64,000 nucleotides of DNA from Mactra quadrangularis (GCA_025267735.1 CM046304.1:17050001-17114000); one strand, 5' to 3'. Counted from the stretch's first letter, positions 49,601 to 54,006 are shown. Notes: generated from the sequence alone by a model not told the origin. Numbers and translations: made by a program.

Positions 49601-51628
49601 CAGGTGAAAACAAAATAATATGGTAATATAATGTACATGAATAAACGAGTGATTTTTGACTGTACCGTATATCTACATACTTTATATCAAATGATAGAGT
49701 GTGAGTTAAACTAACCCAGGTTTTACCTTGATATCTTTAGACAAATATATAATAAAAATTTGTGATATTAAACTGGAGGGTTAGTATCCCATATCCTTAT
49801 CAGGGAATTTTCAACATGTATAAAATTTATAGATAAATCATATATTTCAACACAAACTTGATCAATATTTATATCACTCACCATAGACAAACAAGAATTT
49901 ATCAATCAAACAAAAATATCTGTGGTAAAGTCTAAATGGAAGAAGTCGGCCATAGGCATAGTGGTTAACCATTTTAAGTCCACTGACTTTGGTGACATAA
50001 TATCACTCAAACCTGATCTTGCATGGTTTAACTCCGCAGGTTAAGTTATGATTTTTTGGCACCAGAACAAATGAAGAGCAACAAGTATAATTTATATCAT
50101 CATTGCATGCAAGCTTCCTCTGAAATGACTAGGCTCATCCAATCAATAAATAGTTTTCAAGGGTACTAGTCAAAAACTAACCTAGAAACAGCTTTAACAA
50201 CTTAGCAAAATATTAAACAACACAGGGCTAGACAAGTCTTGACAACCAGCTACATATTTTACTTGACGTAACCAAATGTTAATTAGCAGTAGCAAGATGC
50301 ATGACCAAAATATGGATTGAAGGGACAATATGACGACCTTTAATGTAGAAACCAGCAACAGGTAACAGAGTCTTGGGAAATAACATTGGAATGATGAGAA
50401 CAGTTACAGGTATAACTTAAAATAAGGAGAATGAATCCTGAAGTTTGAAAAATTGGGGAACATCCTTATCACAATTGGTTACAGAAATAACCATTATCTA
50501 ACTCTAAGAATGCACACATAGGCCTAATTCAATACAGTCACATAGATATTCCATGATCTGGCTCAATGTAATCTAGTTAAGAACCTTACCACTCATTGAG
50601 TCCCACATGGAGACTGAGCGACAATGCATGAATACAAAGCAGGGGGGCAGCAGGTCTATCATAGGGTCAACAACTATGCAAATTAATTTGGGTCTTTTAG
50701 AGCCTTGTTACAACATCTTAAAACTAAACAAGGCTAATCAAACATCCAATATGTCAATGATCTCAGCTTATTGGAGATACAAATTCGATCACAGTTAATA
50801 TAATGAGGTCCAAACTGAAAAAAGTTCATGGATGAAGTCGAATGAATCTGTTCAACAACACTGACTCAGTATACTACCGGTATAAGAAAATGCAAGGAAA
50901 ATAATTCCAGAAAATCTCCTGCAAAATCTTAATGATTGTATGATGAGCACCCATAAACACCAGTCACCAACAAATTTAACAATTAAAGAAGCTGTACTGG
51001 AGTAAAAAGGTAGAACAATTTTAAATGGTATACTAATAATTTACTATGTAGGTCTTAATTGAGTATATGAGGTAATTGACAGATAGTGGTCTCATGAACC
51101 ATGACAAGGTGAGATAGGAAGAGCCTTTGAAAGTAATTATCGATTTAAATTGATTAACATGGACGTATTTAACAATTCCACAACACAATACAAAAATGTC
51201 ATGCAACAGTTATTCAAGTTTACATCAAAGTTTGACATAATTTACACACCTTTCTCTTCCTCGGTCCCTGGGCGTGGCGGAGTCTCTAATCGGAGAACTT
51301 CGGACAAGTCGCTTGACACGACAATCTTCTCACTCTTGTAGTGGTTGTCGGTTTCTGTATCCACCAGCAACATAGTGACACTGTCGCCTGCTGCTTTGAT
51401 TCTAGTGACAACCTGTGCATGATTCTCATTGCCAATGTTAACTCCTTCAACTTCCACAATACGATCTCCTTCTTTCATACCAGCGGCCTGTGCTGGCGAA
51501 TCATCGTCAACTTTACCGATATATTGTCCGGCACGACCACGTTCAGCGTGTAAATTAAAGCCATATCCTGGAAAATCACTCCATTTCTTAATGGTACATA
51601 ACCTTGGTCTTAAATTTTCGTCACCCAT
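1511..51628 (-). CDS. NHERF1: NHERF-family PDZ scaffold gene, full coding span (spliced)
   Basis: Gene-level entry. Five coding exons read on the minus strand join in frame: 51628-51250, 30866-30330, 25051-24689, 9332-9277 and 1681-1511 (379+537+363+56+171 = 1506 nt, 501 aa plus stop). NHERF proteins are cytoplasmic scaffolds that bind the C termini of transporters and receptors through PDZ domains and attach them to cortical actin through ezrin/radixin/moesin. Here three PDZ domains (about residues 7-91, 191-276, 310-397) each carry the family's GYGF carboxylate loop followed by NLHAE. The C terminus resembles the ERM-binding tail. Vertebrate NHERF1/2 have two PDZ domains plus this tail and NHERF3/4 have four without it, so three plus tail is an unusual count. 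Exon 38764-38305 is an alternative first exon. Further small exons in the large introns cannot be excluded. Confidence 0.85.
1975..2140 (-). repeat. tRNA-derived SINE, family C, decayed copy
   Basis: Read on the minus strand it starts with a tRNA-like head (GGAGCAGTCATCCAGTGG, then a B-box-like GGTTCAAACCC) and continues into a body containing TTTCTTTGAGCAAGAAATTT and a segment ending near AATGGGTAC. The same order is better kept at 46440-46612 and partly at 40665-40785. Similar GAGCAAGAAATTTAACC...AATGGGT bodies occur in SINEs of other marine invertebrates (from memory). Confidence 0.6.
2621..2645. repeat. CATA tetranucleotide microsatellite
   Basis: Six or so CATA/TACA units in tandem inside the NHERF-like intron. 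Confidence 0.85.
3372..3594. mobile_element. MITE with 34-bp terminal inverted repeats (GGCCACAACAA family)
   Basis: The left end GGCCACAACAAGTTGAT continues as ATATGTTCTACGGATT; the right end is its near-perfect reverse complement (AATCCATAGAACATATGATC then AATTTGTTGTGGCC). The interior has GCGAGCGAG blocks and poly-T/A tracts. A second copy with the same ends and interior lies at 55667-55850. It has no coding capacity. No certain target duplication was seen. Confidence 0.8.
3780..4190. promoter_or_regulatory. CpG-richer patch with nuclear-receptor-like half sites, CCAAT/GC box and CRE-like motifs
   Basis: The stretch has many more CpGs than its AT-rich surroundings. Seen directly: CAAGGTCA at 3886-3893; AGGTCA and TGACCT facing each other with an 8-bp spacer at 4129-4148; ATTGGGCGG and GTGACGTA at about 4040-4070; and an inverted pair AGAGATCC...GGATCTCT near 3835-3873. 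These resemble nuclear-receptor, CCAAT/GC-box and CRE sites. No coding exon starts nearby, so an enhancer, a non-coding RNA promoter or a transposon remnant are all possible. Confidence 0.35.
5020..5103. mobile_element. Short hairpin MITE (AGCGGAAAACGGTC family)
   Basis: Two arms, ATATCGCAGATTCAGCGGAA... and ...TTCCGCTAAACCCTCGATAT, are reverse complements with few mismatches and surround a short loop. They include AGCGGAAAACGGTCATAACT on one side and AGTTACGACCGTTTTCCGCT on the other. Related hairpins occur at about 7050-7105, 39485-39556 and 45805-45886. Confidence 0.7.
5588..6193. mobile_element. hAT-like non-autonomous element
   Basis: The element starts TAGGGATTAAACGATGATCG and ends ...TTATGAAACCCTA, giving terminal inverted repeats of the TAGGG...CCCTA kind seen in many hAT elements. 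Flanks are GGCTAGAG (5580-5587) and GGCTAGTG (6194-6201), an 8-bp target duplication with one mismatch, as hAT transposases make. Subterminal ATCGAT/ATTATAATCGAT palindromes occur at both ends. No transposase frame is present. Confidence 0.7.
7050..7105. mobile_element. Fragment of the AGCGGAAAACGGTC hairpin MITE
   Basis: GTAACTCACTCTTTTTTATA followed by TTATGACAGTTTTCCGCTAAACCC matches the right half of the element at 5020-5103. Confidence 0.5.
7444..7560. repeat. 57-bp direct duplication
   Basis: AAAGATTCAAAGAGC occurs twice 57 bp apart, each followed by a similar AT-rich stretch ending TTTCTTTGTCC or TTTCTCTGTCC and an AAAATAT-like tail. Confidence 0.55.
9277..9332 (-). CDS. NHERF1: NHERF-like small linker exon
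   Basis: A 56-nt exon between acceptor TTACAG|CT (9333) and donor AGTG|GTAAGT (9276). It enters in phase 1 and leaves in phase 0, encoding TVTNGDSSPAPASQPMRV after a Thr built across the junction with the PDZ3 exon (A|CT). Both splice sites match consensus, the phases fit the exons on either side, and the Ser/Pro/Ala-rich sequence matches the flexible linker expected between the last PDZ and the ERM-binding tail. It is too short to find by open-frame length alone. Confidence 0.82.
10030..10250 (+). repeat. Interspersed repeat, family B
   Basis: It contains CCTCCTACCAATGATTCTTA and a nearby TGTAGGGCAGTTGTCAGTCA block that recur at 16820-17110 (inverted), 33890-34030, 34565-34830 (inverted) and 43410-43570. 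A copy at 48160-48330 ends in a tRNA-like head, so this is probably a SINE family. Confidence 0.55.
12140..13585 (+). repeat. 41-bp minisatellite array, about 35 copies
   Basis: The unit contains CAGTTACAAACAGAACAG, then ATGCACAATCAGAAATTTTC and AAT, 41 bp in all. Variants exchange GTTACAA for ATACAA or ATTCAA and ATTTTC for ATTATC, and some units carry a 5-bp AGAAC expansion. Variants cluster by position: ATTATC units at 12.88-13.15 kb, ATTTTCACTCAG units at both ends. The unit has no stop codon in any forward frame, so three overlapping forward frames of up to 469 codons stay open. The reverse strand has stops in every unit. The coding look is therefore a by-product of the repeat. It lies in an intron of the minus-strand gene. 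Confidence 0.93.
14140..14383 (-). repeat. tRNA-derived SINE, family A, old copy
   Basis: The copy keeps the family A body (CCTAACTAGCTTTCCTGGAC, GTCTGCAACCAGTGCTCACC, TTAATGGAGGAAAGTTGAAA) and a worn B-box region (TAGGGATTTGAACTTGTAAA). The tRNA-related head is on the right, so the element reads on the minus strand. Confidence 0.7.
14392..14839. mobile_element. hAT-like non-autonomous element with perfect 8-bp target duplication
   Basis: The element begins TAGGACTGCGGTGAGTATCC and ends ...GATCCACAGCCCTA. TACAAATC is duplicated exactly at 14384-14391 and 14840-14847. Ends and duplication length fit the hAT superfamily. An inverted, truncated relative lies at about 58600-58885. No transposase frame was seen. 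It inserted at the edge of a family A SINE copy. Confidence 0.8.
15240..15515 (+). repeat. Interspersed repeat (GGGTGCTGAGAAA type)
   Basis: AATGGGTGCTGAGAAAATGA and AGGTGCTGAGAAATTAAGTG flank CCAAATTGGGATATGCACAT and TTAAGTTTGAATCAAATCTG, followed by ACCAACCAACATACCGACAA. This arrangement resembles a common invertebrate dispersed repeat that ends in GGACGGACAGAC-like tracts (from memory). It is a single copy in this window. Confidence 0.4.
16134..16582. mobile_element. Tc1/mariner-like non-autonomous element with amplified end
   Basis: The left end CAGTACCTACCAAAAGTTTG and right end ...CAAACTTTTGGTTGGGTACTG are inverted repeats flanked by TA on both sides (16132-16133 and 16583-16584), as expected for TA-targeting transposases. 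The left end, with the next AGACAAAAGAAAATAACTAC, is repeated three times in tandem with a period of about 51 bp. No transposase frame remains. Confidence 0.75.
16820..17110 (-). repeat. Interspersed repeat, family B
   Basis: Shares AGATAATCTCTGGATTTAGC, CAGTGACTGACAACTGCCCT and TTCTATGAAAGTATGTCCTG with copies at 34565-34830, 43410-43570 and 48160-48330. Short open frames here are non-functional. Confidence 0.6.
18139..18290 (+). repeat. Two-copy tandem duplication, about 77 bp
   Basis: CCCAGGTGGTGACAAAGAG...AGCTGGTCTTTGGCCC is followed by TCCAGGTGGTGACCAAGAGA...AGCTAGTCTTTGGCCC. Confidence 0.6.
19120..19415 (-). mobile_element. tRNA-derived SINE, family A, with 16-bp target duplications
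   Basis: On the minus strand the head reads ACCCGGGTCAATAGCGCAG (A-box-like) with a B box GGTTCGAATCC. It is followed by a body of about 200 bp and a tail CTCCAATAAATAAATAAA. The 16-bp direct repeats TTACCAGCCATCCTAG at 19104-19119 and 19416-19431 mark target-primed insertion. Close relatives are at 32995-33285, 58170-58456 and 55131-55410. It is transcribed by RNA polymerase III if active and moved by a partner LINE. Confidence 0.88.
21390..22780 (+). repeat. 49-bp minisatellite array
   Basis: Consensus unit: CAGCAATGAAGACCCATTCA, TCATTGAAGACCCATTGAGC, AATAAAGCC. Each unit contains two related half-repeats sharing GAAGACCCATT. Period 49 bp is clear between 21963 and 22012. Deletion variants lack GAAGAC or a half unit, and the edges near 21400 and 22750 are the most degenerate. 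It lies in the NHERF-like intron. No conserved reading frame. Confidence 0.92.
24689..25051 (-). CDS. NHERF1: NHERF-like exon: PDZ domain 3
   Basis: Acceptor CGTTTCAG|CT at 25052 and donor TCTA|GTGAGT at 24688; 363 nt, phase 1 at both ends, 121 residues (306-426). The split codon G|CT encodes Ala just before MTFIPRLCHV. The PDZ domain (about 310-397) has PGYGFNLHAEKE, GGQYIGQI, NSPAQEAGL, DRIIEVNGANI and ETHQQVIARI, with an αB1 His. In GLREYDRII the usual Gly of the GDR turn is Tyr. It is strongly similar to PDZ2, so the two probably arose by internal duplication. Being symmetrical and a multiple of three, the exon could be skipped without a frameshift. Confidence 0.92.
25553..25833 (-). repeat. 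tRNA-derived SINE, family A, old copy
   Basis: CACCATGTCAACACATTTTG, CACCTAACCTAGCTTTCCTA and TTAATGGAAGGGTATAACCT follow the family A order. Head remnants CTACCAACAGCGCTACAGAC lie at the right. Confidence 0.75.
27143..27547. repeat. Interspersed repeat with GCTCACCTGAG/CTCATGTGAGC ends
   Basis: Starts ACAAGAGAACCCTGAGGATC, TGGATTGCTCACCTGAG and ends GGTGCTCATGTGAGCTT, with a CACACATACACAC tract before the end. The ends are partly inverted repeats. A similar arrangement is common in bivalve genomes (from memory). Confidence 0.5.
27960..28200. repeat. Diverged relative of the CAGGGTTTGACA element
   Basis: Begins GTCAGGGTTAGACTCTGACAGTGTCC and carries GGATCCCTGAAAATTGC and GGGATTCC blocks like those at 48975-49233. 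Much decayed. Confidence 0.4.
28617..28860 (-). repeat. tRNA-derived SINE, family A, old copy
   Basis: TGGGTGTAATGCCATGTCAA, AGGAGGAAAATTGATATTAT and GAAGGTTATAACCTGCATGG keep the family A order. The head at the right is degraded. Confidence 0.6.
30015..30212. repeat. Interspersed repeat with GGATTCGCCCCTG / GGACCCCCC blocks
   Basis: AAAATGTACCTGTCCATTAG, TTCTTGACTGTAAGTCATTT and three GTTTGGACC(C)CCC blocks end in AAATCCTGGATTCGCCCCTG. The same string of blocks is at 59685-59950. Confidence 0.7.
30330..30866 (-). CDS. NHERF1: NHERF-like exon: acidic/proline linker with PPxY, then PDZ domain 2
   Basis: Acceptor TTTACAG|AT at 30867 and donor TCTG|GTAAGT at 30329; 537 nt, phase 1 at both ends, 179 residues (127-305 of the 501-aa form). 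The first 60 residues are an acidic, proline-rich linker starting DDDDLPPPEP, with Glu-Pro/Glu-Ala repeats and a PPSY (PPxY) motif at about 146-149. PDZ2 follows (about 191-276): HPRLCIIRKW, GYGFNLHAEK, GQYIGLV, SPAEDADL, GDRIIEVNG and THQQVIQKI, with His253 at αB1. The block NGDNIEDDTHQQV is close to the corresponding segment of vertebrate NHERF PDZ domains. An ATG about 100 nt upstream in the intron extends the open frame, but the acceptor makes it unlikely to be coding. Confidence 0.92.
31405..31905 (+). repeat. 33-bp degenerate tandem array (ACCAAGGGAGGTAAT)
   Basis: About fifteen diverged units built on TGACCAAGGGAGGTAATTTA followed by GTAGTGCATCCAA or GTATTGTGTTCAA. Spacing is near 33 bp where units are intact. 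Open frames across it are repeat-driven. Confidence 0.8.
32995..33285 (-). mobile_element. tRNA-derived SINE, family A, with target duplications
   Basis: Nearly identical in order and sequence to 19120-19415, with the head at right (GCGCGCTACCAACTGCGCTA) and B box GGTTCGAATCC on the minus strand. The 12-bp direct repeat TGTCTTTCAATA lies at 32983-32994 and 33286-33297. A TTTA-rich tail lies at left. Confidence 0.87.
33890..34030 (+). repeat. Interspersed repeat, family B, fragment
   Basis: CATTTTCCCTCCTACCACTG, TGTAGGGCAGTTGTCAGTCA and AATCCAGAGATTTTCTAAGA match the family B order. Confidence 0.55.
34565..34830 (-). repeat. Interspersed repeat, family B
   Basis: AATCTCTGGATTTAGCTATT, GAATCAGTGGTAAGAGGGAG and CATGACCAAGCTTCCTAACA with AGTATGCCCCCTCGGGAACA match the other family B copies, inverted relative to 33890-34030. 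Confidence 0.6.
35055..35357 (-). repeat. tRNA-derived SINE, family A, old copy
   Basis: GCCGTGTCAACACATTTTGG, CACCTAACCTAGCTTTCGTG, AATGGAGGAAAATTGACATA and head remnant GCTACCAACTGTGCTACCGA follow family A order. Confidence 0.78.
35479..35722 (-). repeat. SINE with family A-like body but a different tRNA-like head
   Basis: The body has TTTCCTGGACACTTTTCTAT, CACCAGTACTAACTTACCCT as in family A. The minus-strand head reads AGCCACGGCTGTGGCGTAGT with TTAGTATGTCTGACTTTGAA and a B-box-like GGTTTGAGCCC, unlike the CCCGGGTC(A/G)...AGCGCAGTTGG head of the other copies. Confidence 0.65.
36170..36655 (+). pseudogene. Non-LTR retrotransposon (LINE) ORF2 3' end, decayed
   Basis: Fragments in different frames read RMEDGR, then IPKDLLYGELASGKR (about 36257-36301), a stop, then DRSTWRHTIHRALRRGDE and FSCRNCSRNCRSKIGL. 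This order (RMEDGRxPKxxLYGEL, GKR, DR..WR, terminal C-x2-C zinc-finger-like motif with SRIGL) is typical of the end of invertebrate LINE ORF2 proteins after the reverse transcriptase. At least one frameshift and a stop separate the pieces, so it is inactive. Only the 3' end is present, consistent with 5' truncation. Confidence 0.65.
38305..38764 (-). CDS. NHERF1: NHERF-like alternative first exon 1b, acidic disordered N terminus
   Basis: ATG at 38764 in a strong context (AACAACCATGG) opens a 153-codon reading frame beginning MDTEAGKELNASTVG. It is extremely rich in Asp, Asn, Glu and Ser, with many GAT/AAT runs and no recognisable domain. It ends ...VVKTTA with donor CTG|GTAGGA at 38304, phase 1. 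That is the same phase as exon 1a, and it gives TTA-DDDDLPPP when joined to exon 30866. Translated as an internal exon from the nearest upstream AG it would be out of frame, which supports use as an alternative first exon. The resulting protein would be 528 aa, would lack PDZ1, and would keep PDZ2, PDZ3 and the ERM tail. Transcription from this exon is inferred, not shown. Confidence 0.65.
39485..39556. mobile_element. AGCGGAAAACGGTC-type hairpin MITE, diverged
   Basis: GGGTTTAGTGCAAAACGGTTG and ...ACCATTTTCCACTAAACATG are inverted arms about a short loop, related to 5020-5103. Confidence 0.55.
39597..39870 (-). repeat. tRNA-derived SINE, family A, old copy
   Basis: GGTTTAATGCCATATTGTCA, ACTTAGTTTCTTGGTCCCTT, TGATGGAGGAAAATCAGCAT and AATGGAAAGGTTTAACCAGC are a worn family A series. 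Confidence 0.6.
40665..40785 (-). repeat. tRNA-derived SINE, family C, fragment
   Basis: CCCATTTACACCTATGTGGA, TTTCTTGCTCAGGGAAACTA and the B-box-like GTGGGGTTCGAACACAGGAC match 46440-46612. A family B-like segment (CTATGAAAGTATGCCCCACC) follows at about 40796. Confidence 0.6.
41575..41830 (+). repeat. tRNA-derived SINE, family A, plus orientation, head lost
   Basis: GGTACAGGTTTGATTCACAC (B-box region), GGAAAAGTTTCCAGTCTTGT, GTTATAGACAATGGTCCAGG and AAAGCTAGGTTAGGTGAGCT follow the family in forward orientation. Confidence 0.72.
42384..42621 (-). repeat. tRNA-derived SINE, family A, truncated
   Basis: Sequence is close to consensus (ATTTTACGGCGTCCAACGCA, ATCTAATCAATGGAGGAAAA, GGGATTCGAACCCGCACCCC). 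It lacks an internal TTATTGTCAAATTTTCATGG block, and the tRNA head stops after CCAAATCCCAGTGCTA. Confidence 0.8.
42848..43293. mobile_element. hAT-like non-autonomous element
   Basis: The element starts TAGGGCTGTCATGATACG and ends TTTTGTGACAGCTAGCCCTA, inverted repeats of the TAGGGCTGTCA type. Flanks ATACCCAC (42840-42847) and ATACCCAG (43294-43301) form an 8-bp target duplication with one mismatch. Interior minus-strand open frame of 94 codons shows no transposase resemblance. Confidence 0.72.
43410..43570 (-). repeat. Interspersed repeat, family B, fragment
   Basis: CAGTGACTGACAACTGCCAT, AGTATGCGCCACCTAGGAAT and CCTTAGATCAGTTGACTTGT match the family's right part and tRNA-like head at 48160-48330. 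Confidence 0.5.
45805..45886. mobile_element. AGCGGAAAACGGTC-type hairpin MITE, diverged
   Basis: GCGGGCTTAGGGCAAAACAG, CGTAACTCACTCTTTTTTAA and the opposing GTGAGTTACAACCATTTTGT form the arms; relative of 5020-5103. Confidence 0.5.
46440..46612 (-). repeat. tRNA-derived SINE, family C, best copy
   Basis: Minus strand: GGAGCAGTGGTCCAGTGGTA, GGACGCCCGCTTAGGGATTG, B box GGGTTCGATCC, then CTAATTTCCTTGAGCAAGAA and TCCACTCCACCCAGGTGTAA. The head folds like a tRNA 5' half with A and B boxes in place. Related to 1975-2140 and 40665-40785. Confidence 0.75.
47205..47430 (+). repeat. Interspersed repeat ending in GACGGACGGACAGACAG
   Basis: ACAAGAGCTCTGCTAGGCAG, CATGAGGTGTCCAACCAGGG and the terminal ACAGACGGACGGACAGACAG suggest a dispersed element of the kind common in molluscan genomes. 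Single copy here. Confidence 0.4.
48160..48330 (-). repeat. Family B SINE with tRNA-like head
   Basis: Minus strand: CCTGCCCGGCTAGCTCCGTT, GGTAGCATGCAGGTCGACTG, TTGGGGATTCATTTCCCTGA. This is an A-box-like head with a B-box-like segment, followed by the shared ATTTTCATGGAG and family B body. It shows that family B is tRNA-derived. Confidence 0.6.
48975..49233. mobile_element. CAGGGTTTGACA inverted-repeat element
   Basis: Ends CAGGGTTTGACATTAACCGT and ...ACTGTTAGTGTCAAACCCTG are inverted repeats of about 20 bp. The interior carries GGATTCTCC, GGGATTTCTCC and GGGATCCTGGGAATCC blocks. CAGGG ends suggest hAT, but the flanks share only CTGAA, so the class is uncertain. A decayed relative is at 27960-28200. 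Confidence 0.6.
51250..51628 (-). CDS. NHERF1: NHERF-like first exon 1a, PDZ domain 1
   Basis: The exon encodes residues 1-126, starting MGDENLRPRLCTIKKW. The PDZ domain spans about residues 7-91. It shows the GYGFNLHAE loop at 21-29, GQYIGKV, SPAQAAG, GDRIVEV and an αB segment with His70 (NHAQVV), the position that favours class I ligands ending S/T-x-Φ. The ATG is chosen because the PDZ fold starts directly after it and the sequence upstream is promoter-like. The donor is AAAG|GTGTGT at 51249, phase 1. Joined to exon 30866 it gives EEEK-DDDDLPPP in frame. A donor 2 nt further on is possible but breaks that frame. The residue tail after the domain (about 92-126) is acidic. Confidence 0.9.
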
Positions 51629-51689
51629 TATTGCTAAAGTTAATCAAACAGAAAAAAGTTGAGCTGTCTCCACAGTTCACCTGTAACAC

Positions 51690-51745
51690 CGAACAATATG
51701 GCGGCTGTCAAAACTAATCACGTGACGTCAAACGGACCAATCAAA
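51690..51745. promoter_or_regulatory. Probable promoter of NHERF-like exon 1a
   Basis: Within 120 bp upstream of the ATG lie AATATGGCGGC (YY1-like, 51695-51705), CACGTG (E-box, 51719-51724) overlapping TGACGTCA (CRE, 51723-51730) and CCAAT (51737-51741). The cluster of CpG-containing motifs immediately before the first coding exon, in an otherwise AT-rich region, supports a start site between about 51640 and 51700. Factor binding is inferred from motif match only. Confidence 0.55.
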
Positions 51746-52986
51746 ATTCGAGATAAGAGAAATTTGTACAGGTACGTTTCAGGTGTATTCAATGGTCATA
51801 CGCTGGTGAATAGCAAGTGAACTGTATCACAAGAATTTCAAAGATTCTTTAAATAAGTTTATCGAAGGTGTTTGAACTTGAAACATTCGTTTAAAAATAC
51901 CAAGGCAATTTTAATGATCGATAATTTTTCATAAACAACCTAATTTTGATAACTATAAACGTTTTACGCAATAAAAGCTCATACATGTATTTAAATATAT
52001 ATGTACGTAAGTCTTCTAATTATATTTTTATCCGTATTTTTTGTATTCAAGCAGGAAAAAAAACTTTTCTGACTAGCTAGCTGCATGGCTCCTGGTTTAT
52101 GCTTATAGTCGTATATGATTATGAGATGTATATAGGCTTACGCATAAGCAATTCGATGCGCATACCATACATAGTTTAATTTTAAGTAAGTGAAATATTT
52201 GTGAGTTTTTGCACTTGCAAATTGTTAAACCTTTTGAAGTCTATTCAATTAGACCACCATAATAATTATGCACACACAAATAGCCAACGAATATAAAGTA
52301 ATGCAGCTAACGCAGTGACACTTGGCCAAATATCAAGATGTTGAAATTAATGATTGAAAATACGTATCAAATTAAATAGGCACAACCAGGGAATTATCTG
52401 TCTCTGGCACAACGTTCAAGAGCGGATCAAGACCATACCCACACCCACCCTTTGTAAAAGCTACTTATCCCAAGATTTTTTGTGAAGAATTTTCAATACT
52501 AATATTTAGAATGAACTTCATGTTACTTTTGTATTACGGGCGAGTTGATTCAACAAATCAGTCAAAATTCACCAATTTATAAGTACATAATATTTTAAAC
52601 GAATCATAAAATTATATGGTGTTTTTTTTTCTTCAAAATTTGACTGAATTTAGACTCGAAAATCAATTAAATCATTTATAGGGACAAAGGGTCACATCTC
52701 GGGATCTGCAATATTGTTATGGCTTTGATATAGTTAGGTAATAATTTCTTTGACAATCTATTTAAATAGATAAAATTTTCATTAAAAAATCTACATTTTG
52801 AAATAATTTAAATATAAAAATGAATAAAGTTTGGAGAAAAAATCAATGATATTATAAAAAAGTTTAGTAACAAAGCCTTAAAATCTGACATGATCAACTA
52901 CATTGTGTTTCATTATAAATAAATTATGATACCACATAATGCACTAACCTTACGTTTTGTTGTTGAATGCGGTGCGCACTAGGAGC

Positions 52987-53068
52987 CATTCTCGTTCCCA
53001 GAGTCTAGTAGGATTCTCAATACTAGCTATAGTATTGAGTATCCTACTAGACTCTGGGAACGAGAATG
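52987..53068. mobile_element. 82-bp near-perfect palindromic MITE with 9-bp target duplication
   Basis: The arms CATTCTCGTTCCCAGAGTCT, AGTAGGATTCTCAATACTAG and their reverse complements pair over about 40 bp each with one or two mismatches and almost no loop. ACTAGGAGC flanks it directly at 52978-52986 and 53069-53077 (10 bp if the next C is counted). Related copies are at 54548-54622 and 59024-59104. It has no coding capacity. The duplication length would fit Mutator-like transposition. Confidence 0.85.
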
Positions 53069-53137
53069 ACTAGGAGCCGGAATGACATAATTTTATTTCA
53101 AAAAGAATAAGTATACAAGAAAGTGGATTGACAAATA

Positions 53138-53477
53138 CACTGGGGTCCAAAAGTTTCTTTACACATATCAAATTTTGATATTTTGAAGTATACACTGATA
53201 CATGTTTTGTATTTTCAAGGACCCTATATAACATAATATAGGATCCTTTGTATTTTGATATACTTAACATAAAATTATATATACATGCATAGTTGTTATT
53301 TTCACAACTAGTATACAGTTTAATATGAACTATCAATGATGTTGTTTATATACTTGTTACAAATATGAAATAAAAACACCGACACAAAATGTATCTGCCA
53401 TAATTTTTCAATAAAAATATAAGAGAAAATAATTTTAAAAAAAATAATGTAATAATAAAGACACTTTTGGACCCCTG
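53138..53477. mobile_element. Mariner-like inverted-repeat element
   Basis: The left CACTGGGGTCCAAAAGTTTC and right ...GACACTTTTGGACCCCTG are inverted repeats of the GGGGTCCAAAAGT kind. TA precedes the left end, but no TA was seen at the right, so the right boundary is uncertain. No transposase frame. Confidence 0.6.
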
Positions 53478-54006
53478 CCAAGATCTGTCTTTCTTATTTT
53501 CCCCTCGGACAGTCCCAGCTTACAGGACATAATTACATACTATTACGAAAATAATCATAAAAGATAAAATCTATAAAAACAGTCTGGCGGTTCATCACAT
53601 TTTAAATCTCAAAGGACATTATCGCCTTGTTACGTAATCATTTTAATGATCGTGTTCCTTTTTCTCAATTGCTTTGTTGGTGATTTTGTTTGATGTTTAT
53701 CACACCGTAATCATATGGTCAAGACCTTCTCAATTATCTCCTTCAATTGAGAACATGTGTTCGTACTTAATATTGAGATCAGTATAATTATATAACTTAC
53801 TTATATGCATGCATATCATATATAGTACGTTTTAAAACGTTGATACATGCATAGTGTATAATATAGATTTTGCTCAACAACACGGAACGGAATAGAACAG
53901 TACATACATACGTTCGGATGATCTTGCAATTTATGGAAGCGTATTTTCAAGTGTTCAAAATTCATACATATTGTGTCTGTATTTTATTATGTTGAACTTT
54001 ATTCAA

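Larger units (their letters stand above)
30867..51249 (-). other. Large intron after NHERF-like exon 1a
   Basis: 20.4 kb containing alternative exon 1b (38305-38764), the 33-bp array (31405-31905), SINEs (32995-33285, 35055-35357, 35479-35722, 39597-39870, 41575-41830, 42384-42621 and others), a LINE remnant (36170-36655), a hAT-like element (42848-43293), a CAGGGTTTGACA element (48975-49233) and other repeats. About 43.6-45.8 kb and 49.3-51.2 kb are AT-rich with nothing recognisable. Confidence 0.6.
51800..54006. other. Intergenic region between divergent genes
   Basis: AT-rich spacer between the minus-strand NHERF-like gene and the plus-strand gene at 54.0 kb. It contains a palindromic MITE (52987-53068) and a mariner-like fragment (53138-53477). 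Nothing else is recognisable. Confidence 0.55.
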
